Notes under the pieces: model-generated
Seen by the model: the letters and a program-made list of their open reading frames with translations, nothing else
Databases searched by the model: none
Told to the model about the DNA's origin: nothing
Assembly (NCBI RefSeq): GCF_002021565.1
Contig: NZ_MSZX01000012.1
Location: 62,027 to 126,026 of the forward strand
Direction: 5' to 3'
DNA: 64,000 bases
Source of the DNA: Paenibacillus selenitireducens
GTDB taxonomy: Bacteria > Bacillota > Bacilli > Paenibacillales > Paenibacillaceae
Program-made: the position numbers and the translations under genes
In this document: in pieces, positions 16,967 through 26,300 of the stretch
How the letters are laid out: each line of letters starts with the position of its first letter
Position numbering within the stretch: position 1 is the first letter of the stretch

Positions 16967-16990
16967 CAAAAAAAGCACCCTAAGGTGCTT
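16967..16990 (-). terminator. Terminator overlapping the yoaK stop codon
   Basis: On the minus strand AAGCACC and GGTGCTT pair around a 4-base loop holding the TAG stop, followed by a T-rich run. Confidence 0.75.
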
Positions 16991-17690
16991 CTGCGTTATT
17001 ATGATCTTGCAGTATCTCCTGTTCATTATGAAGCGTGAATAATGCGAAAATAAGCAGAACGGCAGCGATCCATACGGCCATCGTCCCCCAATACTGCGTT
17101 AAGAGCGCACCAATGACTGCTCCCATTAAAAACGATACGATGATCTCACTAAATTGCCGAAATTGGGTTGCTGCTTTCCGATCATGCGTAACGTAAGTCA
17201 CATAAGCCGCTTGTATAGCCGTCCGAAGATTACCAGTAGTCATCGTTGTGTTGTAAGGCCAATTCCCTAGTTTACGAAATGTCGAAACCTGAACCGAGGC
17301 CACGAAAGCGATCGTTACCGTCACCACCATATTGGGTACACTCGCAGGTAGAATACCTACAAGAACAAGCACGATACTTTCCAACAATAGAATAGCTCGT
17401 GCCGGATCACGAAAAACGCGCTGCATCGACGGATGCTTGAATGATTCCGATACGATGACACCAATCATAAAAGCTAGGATCGGCGGGACATGCAGCAAAG
17501 CTTGTTGCCATGCACCTTGCGCGATCTGTACCCCAAGCAATACGATATTGCCTGTCTGTGCATTCGCAAATACGCCATCCCGACTAATAAACGTATACGC
17601 GTCTAGAAATCCGCCAACAAACGCTAATAAGATCCCTAATTTCACAGATTCCGAGGTGACATTTAACCATTTGGATTGAATTCTGCGCAA
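16980..17690 (-). CDS. YoaK/DUF1275 family membrane protein
   Basis: A 236-residue protein with about six membrane helices. VGGFLDAYTFISRDGVFANAQTGNIV near the N-terminus is the hallmark of the YoaK (DUF1275) family, whose transport substrate is unknown. The start used is TTG 17690 with AGAGG only a few bases away; a GTG 15 codons later is an alternative. The gene begins 7 bp after the epimerase stop, so the two are co-transcribed, and a terminator closes the unit. Confidence 0.82.
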   Translation of the reverse strand: MRRIQSKWLNVTSESVKLGILLAFVGGFLDAYTFISRDGVFANAQTGNIVLLGVQIAQGAWQQALLHVPPILAFMIGVIVSESFKHPSMQRVFRDPARAILLLESIVLVLVGILPASVPNMVVTVTIAFVASVQVSTFRKLGNWPYNTTMTTGNLRTAIQAAYVTYVTHDRKAATQFRQFSEIIVSFLMGAVIGALLTQYWGTMAVWIAAVLLIFALFTLHNEQEILQDHNNAEAP

Positions 17691-17697
17691 GTTCCTC

Positions 17698-18735
17698 TTA
17701 CACCTCTTTAAGTATCCGGAGGATTTCTTGCTCCCGTTCGGTGCTTAGCCCCGCCTTCAACGATGCTTCATTCCGGTCTTGGTCCCATTGCCACAAATCC
17801 CGTAACGTATCCTCCAAAGGTCTACAGGATAATCCAGCTGCAAATGCCTTCTTGCAATTTACCGAGCCGCCGCCACGCCAAGGTTCTCCGCCTTCTTCTA
17901 ACGGATATTTCTCCGGAAGCCACAAAGGCAGATCCGTCCAAGGTGCCACCTTTTGATCCAATAAGAAACGCTCGGATGTCCATACCCATGCCGCATCGGA
18001 CTTCGTGACTCGCTGGCACGTCTCTAACAATTGCTCAAATGTCAGTGGATATTCAGGTCCCGTCGCATTATAGATCCCTGTTACTTGATACTCCATTGCA
18101 TGAAGAATCCAGCGGGCAACATCCCGGGCATCGATGAACTGTACCTTTTGATGTGGATTCTCGGGAGTTAGCACAGAACCGCCTTGATGAACTCTACGAA
18201 CCCAATACGTTAAGCGATCCGTATAATCATAGGGGCCTACCAAAAGCCCTGCACGAATAGAAAGCACCTGACCTGGCAAATGTCGTTCTGCTTCAACTTC
18301 ACACATCCGTTTAAAAGGACCATAATAAGGCCCTGGCAGGGATACGGTGGAATCATTCATGACCTCTTGCAGCTTCTCCGCTGATAAGGTAGGCGTATCG
18401 TAGCTCTCGTCAATCCCTTCAGGTACCCAGTCTTGATACACGGAGATACTTGAGATGAACGTGTAATGCTTCGTTTTGCCTTGAAGCAGCTTGGTTAACT
18501 TCGTTACTTGTTCCGGAAGAAAGGCACAGGTATCAACAACTGCATCCCAAGTTCTTCCCTGCAATATCTCCAAATCGCTATTTCGATCACCAATCAGCAT
18601 TTCAACGGATGTTTCTGCAAAAATTTCGTTATAATTCCCACGATTCAGCAAAGTCACTTGGTGTCCTCTGCTTAAAGCCTCTTGTACAACAAACCTCCCC
18701 AGAAACTTCGTACCTCCAATGACAAGGATGTTCAT
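17698..18735 (-). CDS. NAD-dependent epimerase/dehydratase family protein
   Basis: A 345-residue extended SDR protein. MNILVIGGTKFLGRFVV carries the GGTxFxG nucleotide-binding motif. The sequence then follows the isoflavone-reductase/epimerase-like group (VVDTCAFLPEQ, FISSISVYQD, PYYGPFKRMCE, RAGLLVGPYDYTDRLTYW). The catalytic Tyr/Lys pair is YYGPFK. ATG 18735 has GGGAGG eight bases upstream; the frame extends to 18807 but crosses the preceding terminator. The substrate is not predictable. Co-transcribed with yoaK. Confidence 0.85.
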   Translation of the reverse strand: MNILVIGGTKFLGRFVVQEALSRGHQVTLLNRGNYNEIFAETSVEMLIGDRNSDLEILQGRTWDAVVDTCAFLPEQVTKLTKLLQGKTKHYTFISSISVYQDWVPEGIDESYDTPTLSAEKLQEVMNDSTVSLPGPYYGPFKRMCEVEAERHLPGQVLSIRAGLLVGPYDYTDRLTYWVRRVHQGGSVLTPENPHQKVQFIDARDVARWILHAMEYQVTGIYNATGPEYPLTFEQLLETCQRVTKSDAAWVWTSERFLLDQKVAPWTDLPLWLPEKYPLEEGGEPWRGGGSVNCKKAFAAGLSCRPLEDTLRDLWQWDQDRNEASLKAGLSTEREQEILRILKEV

Positions 18736-18799
18736 GCGGTTCGCCTCCCCTTCGATATGATTCTGCATCTCTTTCACCAGATTACCTTGATTCACGATA

Positions 18800-18843
18800 A
18801 AAATCAAAAAGCTGACCCCTCGCTGTGAATACGAGGAATCAGC
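18800..18843 (-). terminator. Terminator of the GGDEF/HD-GYP gene
   Basis: A 12-bp stem (forward GCTGACCCCTCG 18811-18822 with CGAGGAATCAGC 18832-18843, two G-U) followed on the minus strand by TTTTTGATTTTT. Confidence 0.85.
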
Positions 18844-18853
18844 CTTCTTCGCT

Positions 18854-20692
18854 TTATTTTGCCGTCAACAACTGACTTGCGATCTTATGCTCCATGAATT
18901 GAATAAATTGAACGGCAAGTTCAGGATCAAATTGACTTCCCGAGCATAGACGAATTTCTCCAAGCGCTTCATGGAATGATTTCGTTGCTTGATAAGGTCG
19001 TTCCGTCGTCATCGCGTCGAACGAGTCAATAATACATAACAACCGGGCGAGTCGCGGAATTTCTTCCCCTTGCAGGCCATATGGGTATCCTTTTCCATCG
19101 TAACGTTCATGATGCAATTCTACCAGAGGGATCAACTCTTTATATTTACCGGAAGCAAGGACAATTTCTTTCCCCCAAAGCACATGCTTCTTAACCATTT
19201 CCCATTCATCGGGCGTTAGCCGCGTTTTCTTGTTCAGTACATCGCGCGGAATCTCTAGTTTACCGATATCATGAATCAATGCGCCCAAGATCAAAGTCCG
19301 CCGGTCTTCTTCTTTCAATTGCAGAACTTCAGCCATTTCCACCGCATAGGAGTATACGCGCTTCGAGTGCTTATAGGTATAAACATCCTTGGATAGAAAT
19401 ATCTTAACTTGCTGCTCTATTTCATGAATATCATGCTCGAATCGTTGGGGGAGATAACTCTGCTCTCCATAGATAGACACCGTATTCTTCCCCTTCGACT
19501 TCGCAATATATAGCGCACGGTCGGCATGGTCCACAAGTTGGGATTTATCGTAATTATCCTTCGTGATCTCGAGTATCCCGGCTGAGAAGGAGATACAACC
19601 GTGCGGGAAGACGTCTACGCCATCGAACAACGAATTATTAACCTTTTTTCGCAATTCATTGATGAACTCATTTGCCTTTTCCTTGGTAACACCAGGCATA
19701 ATAATCGAAAATTCTTCCCCACCATAGCGAGCAGGGAGAAATTTAGCGGCTTCACACTCTTTTTTGATGATGTCTCCAAAGAAACTAAGTAAGCGATCCC
19801 CTTGTGGATGTCCGTATGCGTCATTGTATTTTTTAAAATCATCCAAGTCTAACATGGCTAATGAGAATACTTGATCTCGATCGCGATAGAGCTTAATATA
19901 ATCATCCAGCTTCTCTTCAAAATAACTGTGACTGTACAATCCCGTCCTTTGATCGATATTTGCCTTATCGCTTATTTGATTATAAATAACAAAGAGCTTT
20001 TTAAATGCAACGGATAAAAACATTGCAATACTTAAAAAGAGCATTAACCCAAAAATCCCGCTATTATCCGTCAAAATAAGAACGACAAGCGACAACAGCA
20101 TCGTGCTAAGATAAGCAAATAGACTATTTCGAGAATAGATTAATAGCGTTTCTTTAACACTGCCTCCTTCATATATGACCGTAAGTACACTGATTAACAA
20201 AATATTAATTATTGAATAGACGATGATTGCGCCCAGGTAAGGATAAAGGTTATTAAATTGAAATGAACCTGTCATCCCCCCTGTCCATTTATAAGTGACA
20301 TCTGCTCCTACAATCATAAAAGTATATAGGGCAGCGTTTACTCCATGCTTAATTATAGATGTTGTTTTGATTGTAATTCCTCTAATGATCATAAATAGGA
20401 AACTAATCATCATAATGATTAAGGTGAAACTTCCCCCATACATAAAGACAGCAGCTAGATAGACGGAGGAATCCATTGACTCACTATTACCCTCCGGGGG
20501 AATCTTAAACATATAGACGTCTAAGAGAACCACCGCGACAACCATGGAATAAATGATAATCCAATCCGATATGAATATAGGTCTGTAATGATATAAACTA
20601 TAGATAACACCAAGTACGAGTCCGGTAAGTGTAAAGAAAAGCTCAAATATATGTTTATATTGACGCAGCTGAAGGATAGTCTTATCTAGCAA
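18854..20692 (-). CDS. Membrane-bound GGDEF and HD-GYP domain protein (c-di-GMP turnover)
   Basis: A 612-residue protein: an N-terminal membrane region with about seven helices (to ~225), a GGDEF domain (about 240-400) with an intact GGEEF signature, and a C-terminal HD-GYP domain (about 410-605). The HD-GYP domain has HDIGK, HHERYDGKGYPYGL and a GEEIP segment. GGDEF domains make c-di-GMP and HD-GYP domains degrade it to pGpG or GMP, so this is a potentially bifunctional, membrane-sensing enzyme. Both active sites look complete. It follows the small peptide gene and a hairpin on the same strand, so read-through or a separate promoter must drive it. Confidence 0.9.
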   Translation of the reverse strand: MLDKTILQLRQYKHIFELFFTLTGLVLGVIYSLYHYRPIFISDWIIIYSMVVAVVLLDVYMFKIPPEGNSESMDSSVYLAAVFMYGGSFTLIIMMISFLFMIIRGITIKTTSIIKHGVNAALYTFMIVGADVTYKWTGGMTGSFQFNNLYPYLGAIIVYSIINILLISVLTVIYEGGSVKETLLIYSRNSLFAYLSTMLLSLVVLILTDNSGIFGLMLFLSIAMFLSVAFKKLFVIYNQISDKANIDQRTGLYSHSYFEEKLDDYIKLYRDRDQVFSLAMLDLDDFKKYNDAYGHPQGDRLLSFFGDIIKKECEAAKFLPARYGGEEFSIIMPGVTKEKANEFINELRKKVNNSLFDGVDVFPHGCISFSAGILEITKDNYDKSQLVDHADRALYIAKSKGKNTVSIYGEQSYLPQRFEHDIHEIEQQVKIFLSKDVYTYKHSKRVYSYAVEMAEVLQLKEEDRRTLILGALIHDIGKLEIPRDVLNKKTRLTPDEWEMVKKHVLWGKEIVLASGKYKELIPLVELHHERYDGKGYPYGLQGEEIPRLARLLCIIDSFDAMTTERPYQATKSFHEALGEIRLCSGSQFDPELAVQFIQFMEHKIASQLLTAK

Positions 20693-20725
20693 TTCTGTTC
20701 ACTACTTTCATATGATCTTCATAAA

Positions 20726-20762
20726 ATAAGAAAGAAACAGGGTAACCCTGTTTCTTTCTTAT
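20726..20762 (-). terminator. Long hairpin between the 31-residue peptide and the GGDEF gene
   Basis: A 17-bp perfect stem (ATAAGAAAGAAACAGGG and its complement) with a 3-base loop. It starts six bases after the peptide stop and ends 34 bases before the GGDEF start. It may be a terminator or a processing/attenuation structure. Confidence 0.75.
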
Positions 20763-20767
20763 TTATT

Positions 20768-20863
20768 TTATGGAGTAATTTTAATTCCTGATGTAAGCGC
20801 AATAACGACAGAAGCAACAATGACAGTATTGAGAAGAATGCGAGAAACAGTAGCTTTTTTCAA
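20768..20863 (-). CDS. 31-residue hydrophobic peptide
   Basis: TTG 20863 is preceded by AAAGGAGG at eight bases. The frame gives a basic start (MKKATVSRILLN), a hydrophobic stretch (TVIVASVVIALTSG) and the tail IKITP. The layout looks like an export signal with a short mature peptide or a single-helix microprotein. It lies between a DUF5317 gene and a c-di-GMP enzyme, with a long hairpin directly after it. A CACTTA-GTA-TAAGTG inverted repeat (20880-20894) precedes the site. No family recognised; it could be a Phr-like signal or a regulatory membrane peptide. Confidence 0.6.
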   Translation of the reverse strand: MKKATVSRILLNTVIVASVVIALTSGIKITP

Positions 20864-20911
20864 GGTAACATCCTCCTTTCACTTAGTATAAGTGATATTA
20901 TGTAAATTTTA

Positions 20912-21490
20912 TTATGCATCAACGGAAGAAGTTCGGAGTTTTTCTACGAGCATGATTTTTTGTAGATATATAAAAATTCCTATATTCATAACAATATCTC
21001 CAATACTAATGACTTGAGTCCGAGGATAAGGAGAAGATATAGGAATAATATCACCTAGAAACGAAAGATGTGTTGAATCGTCTAACATAATATGCTTTGT
21101 GACCGTCACACCGTCTTTCAGCATCTGGGTATAAATAGGGTCAAGTACCTTAGCAGCCTCTAGGGACACCGGCATTCTTCCACCATTTAGTACCATCACA
21201 AGAAAATTCAGACCCACTCCTATGAAAATATACCAGAAGCCTGGTTCGTTACGATTCAACCACAAAACATAAAGGCCTACAATGTATACAACCATAAAGA
21301 AATATCCGCTTATTTGATTAAAAAACTGCACTTGATCCTGAAAATAAAACATAAAAAACTGAAGAAGCAGCAATAAAGGGAAAATAATTCCACCTTTAAT
21401 CCGAATATTCGAAAGGGCGACTAGACCGTTCTTGAAACCTGCACGGATCAGTCCTACGATGATTCCTATCACAATTCCATCGATAACCAT
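20912..21490 (-). CDS. DUF5317 family membrane protein
   Basis: A 192-residue protein with about five membrane helices. NGGRMPVSLEAAK, HLSFLGDIIPI and QVISIGDIVMNIGIF are the conserved parts I associate with DUF5317, a family of unknown function common in Firmicutes. It has its own consensus promoter and is followed on the same strand by the 31-residue peptide and the GGDEF/HD-GYP gene, which suggests a shared signalling role. Confidence 0.8.
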   Translation of the reverse strand: MVIDGIVIGIIVGLIRAGFKNGLVALSNIRIKGGIIFPLLLLLQFFMFYFQDQVQFFNQISGYFFMVVYIVGLYVLWLNRNEPGFWYIFIGVGLNFLVMVLNGGRMPVSLEAAKVLDPIYTQMLKDGVTVTKHIMLDDSTHLSFLGDIIPISSPYPRTQVISIGDIVMNIGIFIYLQKIMLVEKLRTSSVDA

Positions 21491-21597
21491 ATACTAACTT
21501 CTCCTTTAGACAGGATATTATATTTTAAAATAATATTTTACAAAAATATGTAAAATAAAAAGGATAAATAGACAAATTTCTCCATAAATATATGGCG

Positions 21598-21626
21598 ATT
21601 ATATGTTATCTTTGGTATAAAGTCAA
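21598..21626 (-). promoter_or_regulatory. Promoter of the DUF5317 gene
   Basis: TTGACT (21626-21621), 17 bases, TATAAT (21603-21598) on the minus strand, about 108 bases upstream of the start codon. A near-consensus housekeeping promoter. Confidence 0.75.
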
Positions 21627-21696
21627 TCATTGGTTTTGTTCTGTAAAGGTTCTATTCAAGCCATACACACCTGAATGAATGAATAAATGAATGAAT

Positions 21697-21729
21697 AAAA
21701 AAAAGGCTGTTCATTGGGTTGAACAACCT
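21697..21729 (-). terminator. Terminator of tyrS
   Basis: On the minus strand AGGTTGTTCA and TGAACAGCCT pair (one G-U) around ACCCAA and are followed by eight T. A short (GAAT)n tract (21673-21697) lies beyond it. Confidence 0.85.
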
Positions 21730-21749
21730 CTTACGATAATATACTTGGC

Positions 21750-23009
21750 TTAAGTCAATTTCACTAAGCTATAATTCTTCTTGCCTTTACGAATAATGAT
21801 AAACCGGCCATCAAAAGAGTCCTCTACGGTGACATTCATCTCAATGTCATTAACACGTTCGCCATTCATTGAGATCGCACCTTTGGTAATATCCTCGCGG
21901 GCTTGGCGTTTGGAAGGCTCAATCCCAAGATCTACAAGCCAATCCACGATGTTTTTGGTTTCTTTCGTCGCCTGGAAGGTAGGCATCTCTTTGAAACCTT
22001 GCTCGATTTCGTCGGCTGTTAATGATTTGATATCCCCGCTGAATAACGCTGCTGTGATCTTTTTCGCTTGCTCAAGCAATGCCTCGCCATGAACGAATTT
22101 CGTCATTTCTTCGGCCAACGCTTTTTGCGCTTCACGTTTGTGAGGTTCGGTCTGCACCTTTTCAGCCAATCCATCAATCGCTTCTTTATCTAAGAAGGTA
22201 AAGAACTTCAAGTATTTGACGACATCACGGTCATCGGTATTCGCCCAGAATTGGTAGAATTCGAATGGCGTTGTCTTGTTCGGATCAAGCCAGATCGCGC
22301 CGCCTGCTGTTTTTCCGAACTTGGTTCCGTCAGCTTTCAGCATCAACGGAATCGTGAGTCCGAATGCTTTGGCCTCTGATCCTTCTTTCTTCCGGATTAA
22401 GTCTAGACCACTTGTAATGTTCCCCCATTGGTCTGAACCCCCGATTTGCAATTGAACGTCCTCTTCTTTGAACAAATGAAGGTAATCCAGGGATTGAAGA
22501 ATCTGGTAAGAGAACTCCGTGAAAGAGATTCCGCTATCCAATCGGCTAGCCACGACATCCTTCGCTAACATCGCGTTAATGCTGAAGTTCTTTCCGTAGT
22601 CACGTAAGAATTCGATCACGTTGATTTTATGTGACCAATCATAATTGTTCACCATACGAAGTTGATTGCTGCCGTCGGTATCAAAAAGCTTTTTCATTTG
22701 TGCCGTTAACGCATCCACGTTCGCTTGCACTTGCTCCATCGTCTGTAAAGAACGTTCTGTCTGACGTCCGCTCGGATCACCGATGGTTCCCGTTGCTCCG
22801 CCAATCAAAATCACGGGACTGTGCCCTGCCAACTGGAACCGTTTCAACATCATAAACGGAATCAAATGGCCGATATGCATGCTATCGCCTGTTGGGTCGA
22901 CGCCGCAATATAAGGAGATTTGTTTCTCATTCACAAGTTCGCGCAATCCTTCTGCGTCTGTCTGCTGGTTAATCGCGTCGCGCCATTCAAGTTCATCAAT
23001 AATATTCAT
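21750..23009 (-). CDS. tyrS: Tyrosyl-tRNA synthetase
   Basis: A 419-residue class I synthetase charging tRNA-Tyr. It has the HIGH motif in MHIGHLIPF, the tyrosine-pocket segment YQILQSLDYLHLF, the KMSKS-equivalent KFGKT, and a C-terminal S4 RNA-binding domain (about 350-415). It is controlled by a T-box leader with a UAC specifier and closed by a terminator. Confidence 0.96.
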   Translation of the reverse strand: MNIIDELEWRDAINQQTDAEGLRELVNEKQISLYCGVDPTGDSMHIGHLIPFMMLKRFQLAGHSPVILIGGATGTIGDPSGRQTERSLQTMEQVQANVDALTAQMKKLFDTDGSNQLRMVNNYDWSHKINVIEFLRDYGKNFSINAMLAKDVVASRLDSGISFTEFSYQILQSLDYLHLFKEEDVQLQIGGSDQWGNITSGLDLIRKKEGSEAKAFGLTIPLMLKADGTKFGKTAGGAIWLDPNKTTPFEFYQFWANTDDRDVVKYLKFFTFLDKEAIDGLAEKVQTEPHKREAQKALAEEMTKFVHGEALLEQAKKITAALFSGDIKSLTADEIEQGFKEMPTFQATKETKNIVDWLVDLGIEPSKRQAREDITKGAISMNGERVNDIEMNVTVEDSFDGRFIIIRKGKKNYSLVKLT

Positions 23010-23078
23010 GATCTTTTTAGCCCCTTTTAATTAATTTATCTTCTACTTCGGATATACGCTGCTCTAGAAAAACAAAAA

Positions 23079-23312
23079 ATCGTCCCTTGTCTATTCTAGA
23101 CACAGGGACGATTGAATAACCGTGTTACCACCCAAATTGCATTCATAGCGCGATCGTCGCCACGAATACCACTTTTAGCAATAATATCGATTGCCACGCC
23201 GCTTAGGTTCAACTAAGATACTCCAGAGTGTAATTCGCAGGTTTGTGTGTGCTAGGTTCCATCAACCCCTAGCTTTCTGAAAACAGTGACAAGCTGCTAC
23301 TAGGCTCTTTCA
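23079..23312 (-). promoter_or_regulatory. Tyr-specific T-box riboswitch
   Basis: On the minus strand the leader carries the T-box core GGGTGGTAACACGG (forward 23122-23135). A terminator follows, with stem arms AATCGTCCCT and AGGGACGATT (23079-23113) and a T-run. A UAC triplet followed by A (23232-23230) in GAATTACAC is a plausible tyrosine specifier. Uncharged tRNA-Tyr binding would favour the antiterminator and allow tyrS transcription. Confidence 0.9.
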
Positions 23313-23339
23313 ACGTATATCAAATATAAGATTACAGAC

Positions 23340-23368
23340 AGTATAGTGAAATAATAATACAATGTCAA
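23340..23368 (-). promoter_or_regulatory. Promoter of the tyrS T-box transcript
   Basis: TTGACA (23368-23363), 17 bases, TATACT (23345-23340). It lies 20 bp from the stop of the upstream surface-protein gene and about 30 bp before the T-box leader. Confidence 0.8.
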
Positions 23369-23388
23369 TCACCATAACCAATTCTGTA

Positions 23389-26300
23389 TTAGTTCTTCCA
23401 TTTCTCCAGTAAATTCGCCAGTACTTGGGCACTCTCAGCACGTGTCAATGGGTTTGCAGGATGGAACATGTGTTGACCGCTGCCGCGAAGAAGTCCTAAC
23501 GATACCGCTTCATCAATGGATTGTTGTGCCCAATCGCTAATGTTAGCTTGATCCCTAAATGCTGCATGTGGCATATCCTCTAATTCCTTCATGCCAGATG
23601 CCTTATAAGCATTCATAAGCAGTACAGCCATTTCCTCTCGGGTGATCGCAGCATTCGGATGGAACAATCCATCGTTCGACCTGTGAATGAAACCTGCCTT
23701 CGCAGCTGCTGATACTTCACCGGCGAACCAGTCATTCGTCTCAACATCAGCGAAAGGAGTATCCTCACCGGTCGGTAACTTCATAAGACGAACGAGTAAG
23801 GATACAAATTCACCTCGGGTGACCTCCTTGTTCGGGGAGAACGTCCCATCTGGTAAACCTTTGATGACATGTCTTGCCGCCATATCTTTAATCACTTGTT
23901 CTGCCCAATGTCGCGAATCAACATCGGTGAACGACTTGTCGTATGACATCGCGCCATATTGACCCGACTGCGAAACATCGGTTGTTATACGATTCCCTTC
24001 CGTTATCGTTCCGCCCACATATTGAATGCGCTTCTGCTCATCAATGCCATAAATCCCAACGCGTGAAGCCTTTGCAGTCTTAGGAATTGGGAGCGTAAGT
24101 GTTATTGGTTGTTTAAATGTTTTAAGTTCCGTTTTTGTCCCATCTTTGGATAGGACAAAGATTTGGAGTGTTACGATTTGTTCGCCGGATACAATCGCAT
24201 CGGATTGCTTTTGCAAATCAGTCATTAGGTTCGTTATTTGCACGGTATCCAGTCGCTTAAGCGCTACGCCGATCTGGACGTCCACCGTGCTGGTGAGTTG
24301 TGCCTGCTTCACAGCTTCCTGTAAGACAGAAATCGGTATGGATACTGCCATTCCGTCAAAATCAAGATGAACCGTACCTTGTTTGCCCAAACGCTCCGCT
24401 ACATTACCCGGCAATTGTACCTGTGTCTTGCCCGCTCCAGCAGAAATGTTCAGCTTACCATCTGGGGCATTCATTAATTCCTTCTCCGTTACGGTATAGA
24501 CATCCGATGGCTTCGGCTTTGGAGCCGCTGGTGTGCTTGGTGCAGGATTCGAATTGGATGTCCCCGGCCCCGGATTCGTTGTCGGCTGGGATTGGACCGT
24601 CAGCGTATAGGATACGCTTTTACCTTGGTATGCTGCTGTAATCACCGTCGTTCCCGGAGCGAGCGCCTTGATCAAACCTGATTCGCTTATGCTAGCGATC
24701 GCCGGTTCCGTGCTCGTGAATGTGACACCCGAAGTCAGAACCTCTTCCTGTCCATTCTCATGCACAGCACTTACTGTTACTTGCTGAGTGTTACCCACGG
24801 TCATACTAGTTAATGGATTCAGCTTCAACTCTTGGATCGGGGACGCCAAGACGGATAGGCTATACGTCGCGCTAAATCCTTGATACGTAGCTGTTATCGT
24901 GGTTACTCCAGCTGCATGTGCTGTGATAAGGCCTGATTCGCTTATGCTAGCGATCGCCGGTTCCGTGCTCGTGAATGCGACATCCGAAGTCAGAACCTCT
25001 TCCTGCCCACTCTCATGCACAGCACTCACTGTCACTTGCTGAGTGTTACCTACGTTCATGCTAGTTAATGGATTCAGCTTCAGTTCTTGGATCGGGGACG
25101 CCAAGACGGATAGGCTATACGTCGCGCTGAATCCTTGATACGCTGCCGTTATCGTCGTTATCCCAGCCGTATGCGCTGTGATCAGTCCATTAAGGCTAAT
25201 ACTAGCCACCGTCGGTTGTGTACTTGTGAATTCCACACCTGAAGTCAGAACCTCTTCCTCTCCATTCTCATGCACAGCACTCACTGTCACTTGCTGAGTG
25301 TTGCCAACGCTCATATCAGTTAATGGATTCAGCTTCAACTCTTGGATCGGGGACGCAAAGACAGATAGGCTATACGTCGCGCTGAATCCTTGATACGTTG
25401 CCGTTATCGTGGTGATTCCAGCTGCATGTGCCGTGATAAGACCCGATACGCTTATACTAGCAACTTTGGCATCTGAACTTTGAAATGCAATACCGGATGT
25501 GAGTTCCTCTTTGTCGCCGAACACATTCGTGCCAAAAACATGAACCTGCTGGGTTTGCGGAATGATCATACTTGTTAATTCACCTAATTCAATGCCCAAA
25601 AGTGACGGCGATGTCGTAGGTTCAGAAATCGTATTGCTCATGACGCTCTCCACATGCAATCGGCTGACCGCCGTTACCGCATAGGTATAGACTTGACCCG
25701 GAACAGCTGTATTGTCCGTATAGGTCTGAATCGGACCCTCTGCTCTTCGGACCGTGTCCAAAAGATTCGCGGTATTATTTACATCAGGCGCTTCAAGACC
25801 TGATGCTCGATACACCGCATAATAAGTAGGCTGACTGCTTCCGCTATCTTTCCAAGACAGTTGCTTCGCTCCAGAAACCTCGCTTAATCCGACGATTTCC
25901 GGTGCATTTGGCACATCTCCCTTTATCCACGGCATAACGGGAATAAGTGCTGGCCGGGCATACATCGATGCAATTGCATCTCTCACACCAAGCGGGTTCG
26001 CGAGAACATCTGACGAACTAAACAAGATGTTCCCTGAAACCTTATCCCCATAATCATTATTAAATCGCAGCTGCGCCGGCAGCTGATCTGGGTTCTTCCA
26101 GTTATCTTCGCCTACGCGGTAGGCTCCCTGACCAATGTAGAGATGAATATCGTGTTTGCCTGAACCGTCATTTTGACCGTTAATTTCCTTGGTCCACCAA
26201 TCCATTAATTTCTCGTATGCCGCTGCGGAATATCCAAAATGCCAGTAGATCTGCGGCGCGAGATAATCCACCCAACCTTCTTTCATCCATGTTCGAGTGT

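Noticed and set aside
21673-21697. (GAAT)n tract as a CRISPR or phase-variation repeat
   Set aside because: It is only a few imperfect tetramers between a terminator and an AT-rich region, in no reading frame and without spacers.
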